31,029 nt of DNA, taken from a virus. Location: positions 1 through 31,029 of IMG/VR virus record IMGVR_UViG_3300045973_000444; one strand, written 5' to 3'. Position numbers and translations under genes: made by a program. Under the pieces are notes generated by a model that worked only from the letters and a program-made list of their open reading frames with translations, did not search any database and was not told the origin of the DNA. This document shows positions 1 through 6,669 of the stretch, piece after piece (positions within the stretch are counted from its first letter, which is position 1; each line of letters starts with the position of its first letter).

Positions 1-2
1 TC

Positions 3-218
3 TTGATAAGCATTGCTTCTCCCGTCTCGGACTTGATCGTTTCTCGCAAAAACAATCTTACCCATTACGGAGAGGCAATGCCCTTATTTTTTCGGACCTC
101 TAACCACAGATTCTGCGGAGGAGGCATAAAAGAAGGCCCTTTCGATCCAGAGCACTTCGATCCTAAAGAGATTAAGTTTGAAGACTTTAAGCTAAGATTC
201 AAGGAGTGTTTCGACTAA
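3..218 (+). CDS. 3' end of an unrecognised gene (partial)
   Basis: The reading frame is open from the left edge and ends with TAA, giving 71 visible residues, so this is probably the C-terminus of a longer gene. The tail is rich in charged and aromatic residues (FDPEHFDPKEIKFED) and reads like real coding sequence. I do not recognise the family, and no catalytic motif or membrane segment is visible. It is the only plus-strand gene besides the integrase and lies outside the minus-strand phage block, so it may be a host gene next to the integration site. That placement is inference. Confidence 0.5.
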   Translation: MISIASPVSDLIVSRKNNLTHYGEAMPLFFRTSNHRFCGGGIKEGPFDPEHFDPKEIKFEDFKLRFKECFD

Positions 219-321
219 CCAGTTACAAATTGCGACGACATAAATACATGCTTATCTACAGGGTATGGGGGCTAACAACTTCATGCCCTTTCACTTCTCC
301 TGCCATAAAAAACACCACCCA

Positions 322-438
322 GAAGTAAGACCGTACTAGGCATTAATTAAAACCCATACAACCCCTTCACCAACAGCTTTTAACGCCCTACAGAGCTAAT
401 ATAGAAGCCTGACGTTACATTTATTCTTACCAATAGTA
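322..438. repeat. Direct repeat copy A (about 117 bp)
   Basis: This stretch starts GAAGTAAGACC and ends CTTACCAATAGTA. It recurs with scattered substitutions at 1208-1325 in the same orientation. The shared cores include TTAATTAAAACCCATA, ACCCCTTCACC, TTTTAACGCC and ACAGAGCTAATAT. No reading frame is shared convincingly by both copies. The two copies bracket the small membrane-protein gene. Copy B lies directly before the integrase leader, so copy A may be a remnant of a duplicated integrase-upstream region. Confidence 0.85.
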
Positions 439-804
439 CGACTCATACTGCTCGTTCGTTAGGTGCAATATAAACATCTCATGGTCGAGATCAACATCCA
501 TATTTAAAGGTCTACTCGCCTATAAGACACAAGCAAGAGATTCATATAAAGGGCAACCACTACACAAACAGAAAGGCCGACTATAATCAGCCGACCTTCC
601 CTTTAAGACGTGCCTTCATTTGATCTTGTCGATTATTCCACAACAGGTTCGGCTCACAATCGTTGGACTAAACTAAATAGCCAATTGTGGCCTTGGAGGC
701 ACGCACTGAATTTCTTTCTATGACTTGATGCTAGTCCTTCGAGTTTGAAAACACAACATAAATAAAAATATCAGCTGTTCTAATTTGATACATTAGTATT
801 CTTA
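439..804. other. AT-rich stretch without a gene
   Basis: I see no convincing coding sequence on either strand. Two imperfect stem-loops are visible. One is at 573-598: AAGGCCGACT pairs with AGCCGACCTT with two mismatches and is followed by CCCTTT. The other has CACAA (655-659) and TTGG (663-666) pairing with CCAATTGTG (681-689) around a three-base bulge. Neither has a good T-run, so I do not call terminators. The stretch lies between copy A of the repeat and the stop codon of the membrane-protein gene. Confidence 0.5.
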
Positions 805-1071
805 TTAATATCGGTATTTGTTACCTGCAGCACGATAAGTATTATGATTGCGCTGGTGGTGGACTGCATGAGCAAGTGAGAACCGGTAGTACGGATGATG
901 CAGCTGCTTTACCATGTCATGGAATTTACTTTTCAGACTTATCCAGTTAATCCGCATAGTATTTTTTACTAAACCAACACATCCAGAACACATAGATTTC
1001 ATATCAACCCACGTATCATATCCGCCATATATTACCATTCCCAGCAGCACTGCCAAAAATATGTATTCCAT
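805..1071 (-). CDS. Small membrane-anchored protein, unknown function
   Basis: The protein has 88 residues. The N-terminus (about residues 2-18, EYIFLAVLLGMVIYGG) is a hydrophobic segment that could span or anchor in the inner membrane. The remainder is basic and rich in His, Lys and Arg, with one CSGC pair near residue 30. CGAGG lies seven bases before the ATG. A good sigma-70-type promoter lies upstream (-35 TAGACA, 17-base spacer, -10 TATAGT), which makes expression credible. It is transcribed away from the integrase and sits between the two copies of the direct repeat, so it may be a cassette that can be lost or gained as a unit. I do not recognise the family. Confidence 0.6.
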   Translation of the reverse strand: MEYIFLAVLLGMVIYGGYDTWVDMKSMCSGCVGLVKNTMRINWISLKSKFHDMVKQLHHPYYRFSLAHAVHHQRNHNTYRAAGNKYRY

Positions 1072-1118
1072 AATAACCTCGTATCAAAGTGTAAATGTAT
1101 AACCTGCATGTGATGGCC

Positions 1119-1147
1119 ACTATAACTTTAATTAAAATAGTTGTCTA
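1119..1147 (-). promoter_or_regulatory. Sigma-70-like promoter for the small membrane protein
   Basis: On the minus strand, TAGACA (1142-1147) and TATAGT (1119-1124) are separated by exactly 17 bases. Each hexamer differs from consensus at one position. Transcription would start near 1112, giving a leader of about 40 bases before the ATG at 1071. Confidence 0.6.
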
Positions 1148-1158
1148 CCAAAATAGTC

Positions 1159-1186
1159 TTGTTTATCTTGTTGTGATTACTAATAT
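1159..1186 (+). promoter_or_regulatory. Candidate integrase promoter
   Basis: On the plus strand, TTGTTT (1159-1164) and TAATAT (1181-1186) are separated by 16 bases. It points towards the integrase and diverges from the membrane-protein promoter next to it. A transcript would run through repeat copy B and the G-free leader before reaching the hairpin at 1385-1408. The match is moderate and unproven. Confidence 0.4.
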
Positions 1187-1207
1187 AGGTAAGCGACTCA
1201 TCTCGTT

Positions 1208-1325
1208 GAAGTAAGACCATACCTACCCTTAATTAAAACCCATACCAACCCCTTCACCTACTACTTTTAACGCCTTACAGAGCTAATATGGAAGCCTGAC
1301 ACTGTATTTAATCTTACCAATAGTA
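1208..1325. repeat. Direct repeat copy B (about 117 bp)
   Basis: This is the second copy of the repeat at 322-438, in the same orientation and 886 bases downstream. It begins GAAGTAAGACC and ends CTTACCAATAGTA. It differs from copy A by single-base changes and a few small length differences. It lies between the candidate integrase promoter and the integrase leader, so it would be transcribed as 5' untranslated RNA. Confidence 0.85.
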
Positions 1326-1328
1326 GTG

Positions 1329-1377
1329 CCTACCCAACTAAACCAACCACAACAAATCCAACAACATAACAACATCA
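1329..1377 (+). promoter_or_regulatory. G-free, C/A-rich integrase leader
   Basis: Forty-nine consecutive bases contain no G and consist mainly of CAA, CCAA and AACA runs. Such unstructured C-rich RNA is the kind of sequence bound by Rho, and it is also used as a ribosome standby or translation-enhancing leader. It lies directly before a terminator-like hairpin and the integrase ribosome binding site. A role in setting integrase expression is inferred. Confidence 0.45.
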
Positions 1378-1384
1378 GGACAGC

Positions 1385-1408
1385 AAGGGGCTATATGCCT
1401 CTTTTTTT
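1385..1408 (+). terminator. Terminator-like hairpin in the integrase leader
   Basis: AAGGGGC (1385-1391) pairs with GCCTCTT (1397-1403), with one G-T wobble, around the loop TATAT. The T-run extends to 1408. The form is that of an intrinsic terminator, yet it sits 29 bases before the integrase ATG on the same strand. It therefore either stops upstream transcripts or attenuates the integrase message. Confidence 0.6.
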
Positions 1409-1436
1409 GTGCCTGAAATCCAAGGAGGAACAACCC

Positions 1437-2438
1437 ATGGCAGTGTACAAGCGAGGAGATAAACAGGTCTTCTACATGAATTTCACAGTAGACGGAGTTC
1501 GTGTAACCAGGAGCACTGGTAAATTTACCAAGAAGGAAGCCAAGTTAGTCGAGGCAGTAGAGAAGAAACGTATGATGGTAGATGGAGCACTATCACCCCG
1601 AGAGAAAGCAGCACGTATGTTACTGAGCAAAGCAATCCAGAAAGTCTATGACGAACGCTGGAAAGACAATAAGGATGGACTTAAATCACAGCGTATCGCT
1701 GAAAGGTTGATGGAGATTACTGGTGATATCCCGATTAGCAAGATAGACGAGGATGTAATTAAACGGTTAATCAATAAGTTGGAGGAGTCCGGTATCAAGG
1801 GAGCCACGGTCAACAGGTATCTTGCCACCATCAAGACATTGTTACGACACCATCGGCAACCATGGGAACATATCAAGCTGAAAAAGGAGAGCAAGGGCAG
1901 AATCAGGGTCATAGCCAATGATGAAATGAATACGATAATGGAACTGTTACGAGGGGCAGAACATTTTGGCAAGAAGTCGTACTATTCTGAAGCTGCAGAT
2001 CTTGTTGGAGTATTAGTAGATACCGGCATGAGATTGTCCGAGCTACTAAACCTGAAATATGAGGATGTGAATTTTGATAGTAACCTTATCAGCATATGGG
2101 TCAACAAAGGGGATCTTCCAAGGTCGATACCGATGACAAAACGTACCAGGGTCATATTGGAAGAGAGGAAGCAGATATCAGTAGTGAAACCATTTACTAT
2201 AAGCATTCATGAAGCAGAGAGGGCTTGGCAGTGGGTGCGTGCAGAAATGGGGCTAGTTGGAGATAGTGAGTTTGTTATCCATAGTTTGCGGCATACGTGC
2301 GCAAGTAGGTTGGTTAATGCACGTGTTGACTTGTATGTGGTCAAGGAGTGGCTTGGTCATAGTAGTATTCAGATTACAGAAAGGTATTCACACCTGAGTC
2401 CTGATAAATTGGTACACGCTGTTGAGGTGTTAGAGTGA
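1437..2438 (+). CDS. int: Tyrosine recombinase / phage integrase
   Basis: The protein has 333 residues. It catalyses site-specific recombination between phage and host attachment sites through a covalent 3'-phosphotyrosine intermediate. The N-terminus (about 1-55) resembles an arm-binding domain, residues 60-145 a core-binding SAM-like domain, and residues 155-333 the catalytic domain. The catalytic set is complete: R199 in DTGMRLSEL, K224 in NKGDLPR, H282 and R285 in HSLRH, H308 in WLGHSS, and Y317 in ERYSHLS. I chose the ATG at 1437 because AAGGAGG lies a few bases upstream. The frame stays open to a GTG at 1326, but those 37 residues are encoded by the G-free leader and hairpin. It is transcribed opposite to the rest of the prophage, as is usual for an integrase at one end. 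No recognisable excisionase lies beside it. Confidence 0.95.
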   Translation: MAVYKRGDKQVFYMNFTVDGVRVTRSTGKFTKKEAKLVEAVEKKRMMVDGALSPREKAARMLLSKAIQKVYDERWKDNKDGLKSQRIAERLMEITGDIPISKIDEDVIKRLINKLEESGIKGATVNRYLATIKTLLRHHRQPWEHIKLKKESKGRIRVIANDEMNTIMELLRGAEHFGKKSYYSEAADLVGVLVDTGMRLSELLNLKYEDVNFDSNLISIWVNKGDLPRSIPMTKRTRVILEERKQISVVKPFTISIHEAERAWQWVRAEMGLVGDSEFVIHSLRHTCASRLVNARVDLYVVKEWLGHSSIQITERYSHLSPDKLVHAVEVLE

Positions 2439-2441
2439 TAA

Positions 2442-2521
2442 TTATCAGTTGTATTCCTAAAATGGGAATCGACGTTTTACAATAACTAACTGTTTTTAGT
2501 AAGTATTTATTTTATCAGTTG
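2442..2521. repeat. Two copies of TTATCAGTTG after the integrase
   Basis: The decamer TTATCAGTTG occurs at 2442-2451 and again at 2512-2521. They flank an AT-rich stretch in the 111-base gap between the convergent integrase and DUF1353 genes. Short direct repeats beside an integrase can be arm-type integrase sites, but two copies are too few to decide. A small TTCC/GGAA stem lies between them. I see no strong terminator for either gene in this gap. Confidence 0.4.
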
Positions 2522-2549
2522 AAACAAAATACCCCCAATCGTGCCACCG

Positions 2550-2963
2550 TCACGGGGCCTCCAGTATCAAGTCGGGACAACGTTCAGCGCAACTACCACC
2601 GAAACCCCGAACCGCCAGATACACCCACCATGCGCGAATCTTCCACATGCCATCCTCTATGCAGATTCGCTGAAGTTCTTTATCGGCCTGTTCCCGCCAC
2701 CTTTCCGAAATCAAACCCTCACGCATAAGCTGGTACAGAGCGTCGTGGACAAGTGACCCTCTCATGAAGTTCTTTGTGTCGATTGTGGGACCGCTGGGAC
2801 CGTCCCAGGCATACCCCTTGTTGATGATGAGAACACCATCCATGCTCAGAACGATAAAGTCGGTAACTACAATATGTTCTCTTGGAATTATTGATACCTG
2901 CTCGCTATGACCTGCTGACAACTGGTATTTGTATCCGTCACGATATCGTATTTTTTTAGGCAT
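2550..2963 (-). CDS. DUF1353 family phage protein
   Basis: The protein has 137 residues. The central stretch NKGYAWDGPSGP followed by GSLVHDALYQLMREG is the signature I associate with DUF1353, a family common in phages and found near lysis and tail genes. Its molecular role is unknown to me. The conserved acidic and histidine residues (D in AWDG, HD in VHDALYQ) hint at a metal- or substrate-binding site. The ATG at 2963 is favoured because AGGAGGGG lies just upstream. An earlier in-frame start at 3032 has no such signal. It is the last minus-strand gene before the integrase, follows the endolysin by 69 AT-rich bases, and is probably read from the same late transcript. Confidence 0.8.
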   Translation of the reverse strand: MPKKIRYRDGYKYQLSAGHSEQVSIIPREHIVVTDFIVLSMDGVLIINKGYAWDGPSGPTIDTKNFMRGSLVHDALYQLMREGLISERWREQADKELQRICIEDGMWKIRAWWVYLAVRGFGGSCAERCPDLILEAP

Positions 2964-3032
2964 AGGACCCCTCCTATCATAGAGAAATATTCTAACTAAA
3001 TTAACCGATGGTAGTAGAAACTCAAGACACAA

Positions 3033-3482
3033 TTAATCAACAAAGCCTGTTTTGTATACGGTGCGAGTCCCCTGTTTTGTCGCTGTCAATATCTCCCCGC
3101 GTGGATTGCCGCTGAGTCCGACATGTACCCATCCAGTCGGGCCAAACTCATAAATGATCTGATCAAATTTACCAGCCATATTCTGAGCAATCCAGCGGCA
3201 CACATCAATGTTCGGGACTCCCGACACCTCAAAGTCTGCGGCATGGGCGAAACGGTGAGCAGACGTTGCTGATCCACCTACTGCCGCATTGACGGCGGGA
3301 GAGCGGAAACAGCTGGTGACGTGGATCGATGCTTTAAAATGTGCGCGTACTGTTTCCAAAAACTCAGCCACCTGCTGCATATTTACAAGCAGATGTTTAG
3401 GGCATACGTTCGGCAAGCCAAGTCGTATTGCTGTTGATGATCTTTCCATTTCTTCGCGGGTAAAGTGTTCGGTAAGTTTCAT
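3033..3482 (-). CDS. M15A-type peptidase endolysin
   Basis: The protein has 149 residues, the usual size for single-domain phage peptidases of the D-Ala-D-Ala carboxypeptidase / L-alanyl-D-glutamate endopeptidase group (M15A). The zinc ligands are visible as H76 and D83 in SAHRFAHAADFEV and H120 in WVHVGLS. The stretch FDQIIYEFG that precedes the last histidine is also characteristic. It would cleave peptidoglycan cross-links to release progeny. No signal peptide is seen, so it would need a holin. The ATG at 3482 follows GGAGG. The earlier in-frame start at 3521 lies inside the tail fibre gene. The start codon overlaps no other gene but comes only two bases after the fibre stop. A virion-borne role is possible but less likely. 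Confidence 0.88.
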   Translation of the reverse strand: MKLTEHFTREEMERSSTAIRLGLPNVCPKHLLVNMQQVAEFLETVRAHFKASIHVTSCFRSPAVNAAVGGSATSAHRFAHAADFEVSGVPNIDVCRWIAQNMAGKFDQIIYEFGPTGWVHVGLSGNPRGEILTATKQGTRTVYKTGFVD

Positions 3483-3484
3483 AA

Positions 3485-6400
3485 TTAAACCTCCTGACCT
3501 TTCAGAAAATAATAGTAACAATCCGCAATCTGATAATAGCCCACCGTGTCGGGGTGAACACCGTTATGTTGCCGGGTTGTGGTCATTGTCGTGCGGCTGT
3601 TCCAGGTTGCTGATGCGGAAAACGGCATATTATGCAGCGTATCCAGGCAGGTAATCAGCGGCACCAGATAGACGTTATCAACACCGGTACGAGCTTTGAA
3701 TTGATCGATAACCTTGCGGGCCAGAATAGTATAGTTGCGTTTTACCCGCCACCGTGGCTGACCGCACTGGTAATCATCGCCGAACGCGTCCTGAGAGTAT
3801 GAAACCGGAGTTGTTACGCAGATACCTATTTTAATGGCGGCATTGTAGGCCCGGATGTTGGTTATCATTGCCTCGATCTTCGTGCTGAATGTTGTCCATG
3901 CTGTGTTAACCGCTGAATCTGAGGTGTGATTGAAAAAGTCATTTATGCCGAGGTTGATAAATACGTAATCAACTCCTGCGTAACCGTGGGTGCTCATGTA
4001 CGTTGAGAAATTGAATGCACCGCTGAACACAAACGGGCTGGTAACATCGGTGTAAAACAGGTTCGCGGTCCAGCCGCTGATTCCCTCATGTAGGTTTCCG
4101 GCGGTGCCTTTGGTGCCGAGGCAGGTAATGTCCATGGCATCAGCACCAAACAGGGTGTTGAGTTCCGTTACCATGATGCCGTTGGCTGTAGTGCTGTCAC
4201 CGATGATCAATATTTTTCGGTTGGCTCCGGTTCCAACTGATGCCGCTTTTATTACCAGAGAGGCCGTTGCTGTTGCCAGAGCGGTTTCGGAGTTCTTAAG
4301 ATACGCTTCCAGTTGCAGTGTGGTTGTGGCCGCCGCTCCCGGAGTTGCTGTCCAGCGTTCATCCTGCTGCTGCCCTACCGTACAGGTAGCATTCCAATTG
4401 AAGTCAGTGGCATTGCGGTTGATGAGGTTGTCAAAATAGACGCTGCACTCCTTGCCGACCAGACCGTAAAGCGTGGGGGGGAGGACAATATCCGGAGTAT
4501 CGGCGGCGGCGTTGATGTGAGACTGTACCAGCGGATCAATCAGAGCCAGCGGCAGGAACAGGCCGTAATCAGTGTATGCTGTCGAGACGGTATTCTGTTC
4601 GACCTGTGCCGCTCCAAGATTGGCGTCAGGTATTGATACCCTCACGTATGCAGCGTTGGCCGGGCTGACGGTACCGGCAGGGAATGTTGATGCACCGGAA
4701 ATAAAAACCTTTGCCGCCGTGTAGAACGCATAGTGACTGCCGACGTTGTACGAATAGGCGGTGCTGGGTAATATGGAGATGTAGTCTGAAGCGCTGTAAC
4801 TCCCACTTTCAGACAGTGCCCCGGTTATCCAGTTAACATAATAATAAGTTGTGAGCGTTGCCGGATTGAGCAGGTTTTTAGTGAACGAGAAAGCGTCTAT
4901 TTTTGCTTTCTGAATGGCAGAATCAGCTCCGGCGTTTACATTGCTTGCCGCCGCCCCTGCTGCCATCTTTGCCGATGTGACGGCAAGATTTTTTATCGAC
5001 CCTGTATCAAGGCCAAAGGTATAGGGCACGTAGCCGGTGTTGGCGCTGCCGGTTTCTACCTGTGCGGAGGCTCTGCTCGCCTGGGTAAACGATACCCGCA
5101 GATAGGCGGCATTGGCAGGACTGGTAACAGCTCCGGGACCGGTACCGCCGGAGATATACACCTTTGCCGCAGTATACCAGGCATATCTATAATCAGTAGC
5201 GTTGTAATACGCAGTAGAGGGTGAAAAAGCAATCCAGTCCGATGCCTCATAAACAGGACCGCTAAACAAGGCTCCTGTAACATGGTAGACATAATAGCCA
5301 AGCGTGTCAGTGGTTATATTCAGTTTATTTTTGCCGATGGTGAAAGCGTCAATTTTAGCCTGCTGGATCAGAGCATCAGTACCGGCGTTGATGTTGGTTG
5401 CCGAAGCACCCAGCGCCATTTTCCCGCCGGTAATTGAGGAGTCACGGTATTCCGTTGTTGCCGTCCCAAAAGTATAAGCCTCGAAAGCAGTTGCGGAGCT
5501 CCCCTGCTCAAACTGTACGGTGCTGTAACCTGCGGCCAGTACGGTGATGCGGATATATGCGGCGTTAGCAGGACTGGTGATTGCTGCGCCCCCCCCAGCA
5601 GCACCGGAGATAAACACCTTTGCCGCCGTGTACCACGCATAATAGAGGTTTGGGGCATTGTAATAGGCGGTGGACGCTGCTACTGCAATCCAGTCCGAGG
5701 CGCAATACGACCCGCTGTCAGAAAGTGCTCCTGTGGTTTGATTGACAAATTTAATGGTAGTTACTGTTGCCAAATTGAACAGGTTTTTGCCAATTGTTTT
5801 GCGTGCGGCGGCGGCTTCTATAACGGCTACCCTGTCAAACGGAGACTGTATCCATCCGCCCGATCCGTTGGGGTAGTAGTTCCCGTTTAAAGCAGGGCTT
5901 GGGTCCCCGCCCACATAGCCCACCTTGTTTGGGGAGCTGGATATCGCACTAAGAGCAGCATAAGTTGATACCCCGATTTGAGCGGAAGATTGCCCGACCT
6001 CTACTGCACCCATCCTGGCATTAAGATTGTTGTATTGGGGTTGGAGACTGGCGGCGGTATTGCTTGAATCTGTTGCGCTGGAAGATGCTGCAGCTGCGAA
6101 ATTACCAGCTGATGTAGCGCTGTTTTCTGCTGCATTTTTTGCCGCAGTTGCACCAGATTCAGATGCAGCACTAGCAAAAGCACTTGCAGCAGCACTATCT
6201 TTCAAAATTACCACCTGTGACGTTACGCTCTCCAACGCATCAAGCTGCTGTCTGCTTTCCAGATCGTTTATCTTGTTGTCATTGTCCTGTGAGATCATTG
6301 TCAAGCGGTCAAATACATCCTCATGAACCTCCGGCAGAAAGTTACTGCCCTGATTTCTGATCGATACCTTCTGAGTCGCTACCGTTGCCCGTTGAATCAA

Positions 6401-6655
6401 CAGGTCTTCCCCGGTTGCAAGCGCAGTTGATAGCGTCAGTGAACCCCCTGCATACGTTGCCGCCCCGCTGATGGTGTAATCGTCACCTTCCGCCAGCAAC
6501 AGGCGAATCTCTCCGGCAGGGTTTAGTTCATCCGGTAACGGGATACGATAGACCTTCATGTCCGTATTCGCCATAAATCGGAATGTCCATGTGAACGGGC
6601 CTGTGCTGTTTGAACCATGGAAACGCTTGCTGTTGTCTGTTGCTGATACTGTCAT
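3485..6655 (-). CDS. Tail fibre with three repeated modules and a C-terminal SGNH hydrolase
   Basis: The protein has 1056 residues. Residues 1-120 match the T7 gp17-type N-terminal domain that anchors fibres to a podovirus tail (TVSATDNSKRFHG..., then IQRATVATQKV). Residues 120-215 are a coiled coil and an Ala/Ser-rich stalk. Three related modules of about 107 residues follow at about 290-398, 442-548 and 593-699. Each has a start like KNLFN, then ASDWI, YTAAKVFISG, SPANAAY and a closing Y.FG element, and they are joined by linkers with AKMALGA and IDAF. The C-terminal part (about 812-1056) is an SGNH/GDSL esterase-like domain with GDS (S821), LGIND (N905) and NGVHP (H1034). This probably deacetylates or cleaves a surface polysaccharide during adsorption. 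Asn1031 stands where the classical Asp of the DxxH block is expected. The start follows AAAGGGGGG. Confidence 0.88.
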   Translation of the reverse strand: MTVSATDNSKRFHGSNSTGPFTWTFRFMANTDMKVYRIPLPDELNPAGEIRLLLAEGDDYTISGAATYAGGSLTLSTALATGEDLLIQRATVATQKVSIRNQGSNFLPEVHEDVFDRLTMISQDNDNKINDLESRQQLDALESVTSQVVILKDSAAASAFASAASESGATAAKNAAENSATSAGNFAAAASSSATDSSNTAASLQPQYNNLNARMGAVEVGQSSAQIGVSTYAALSAISSSPNKVGYVGGDPSPALNGNYYPNGSGGWIQSPFDRVAVIEAAAARKTIGKNLFNLATVTTIKFVNQTTGALSDSGSYCASDWIAVAASTAYYNAPNLYYAWYTAAKVFISGAAGGGAAITSPANAAYIRITVLAAGYSTVQFEQGSSATAFEAYTFGTATTEYRDSSITGGKMALGASATNINAGTDALIQQAKIDAFTIGKNKLNITTDTLGYYVYHVTGALFSGPVYEASDWIAFSPSTAYYNATDYRYAWYTAAKVYISGGTGPGAVTSPANAAYLRVSFTQASRASAQVETGSANTGYVPYTFGLDTGSIKNLAVTSAKMAAGAAASNVNAGADSAIQKAKIDAFSFTKNLLNPATLTTYYYVNWITGALSESGSYSASDYISILPSTAYSYNVGSHYAFYTAAKVFISGASTFPAGTVSPANAAYVRVSIPDANLGAAQVEQNTVSTAYTDYGLFLPLALIDPLVQSHINAAADTPDIVLPPTLYGLVGKECSVYFDNLINRNATDFNWNATCTVGQQQDERWTATPGAAATTTLQLEAYLKNSETALATATASLVIKAASVGTGANRKILIIGDSTTANGIMVTELNTLFGADAMDITCLGTKGTAGNLHEGISGWTANLFYTDVTSPFVFSGAFNFSTYMSTHGYAGVDYVFINLGINDFFNHTSDSAVNTAWTTFSTKIEAMITNIRAYNAAIKIGICVTTPVSYSQDAFGDDYQCGQPRWRVKRNYTILARKVIDQFKARTGVDNVYLVPLITCLDTLHNMPFSASATWNSRTTMTTTRQHNGVHPDTVGYYQIADCYYYFLKGQEV

Positions 6656-6669
6656 CGTTTACCCCCCTT

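Noticed and set aside
322-438. Peptide on the minus strand of the repeat (ALKAVGEGV-like)
   Set aside because: The frame is interrupted by stops, differs in its end between the two copies and has no start signal.
439-804. tRNA or attachment core in the left flank
   Set aside because: Stem-loops are present but no cloverleaf or matching second copy of an attachment core is visible in the window.
1326-1436. 37-residue N-terminal extension of the integrase from the GTG at 1326
   Set aside because: It is encoded by the G-free leader and terminator hairpin, while AAGGAGG is placed well for the ATG at 1437.
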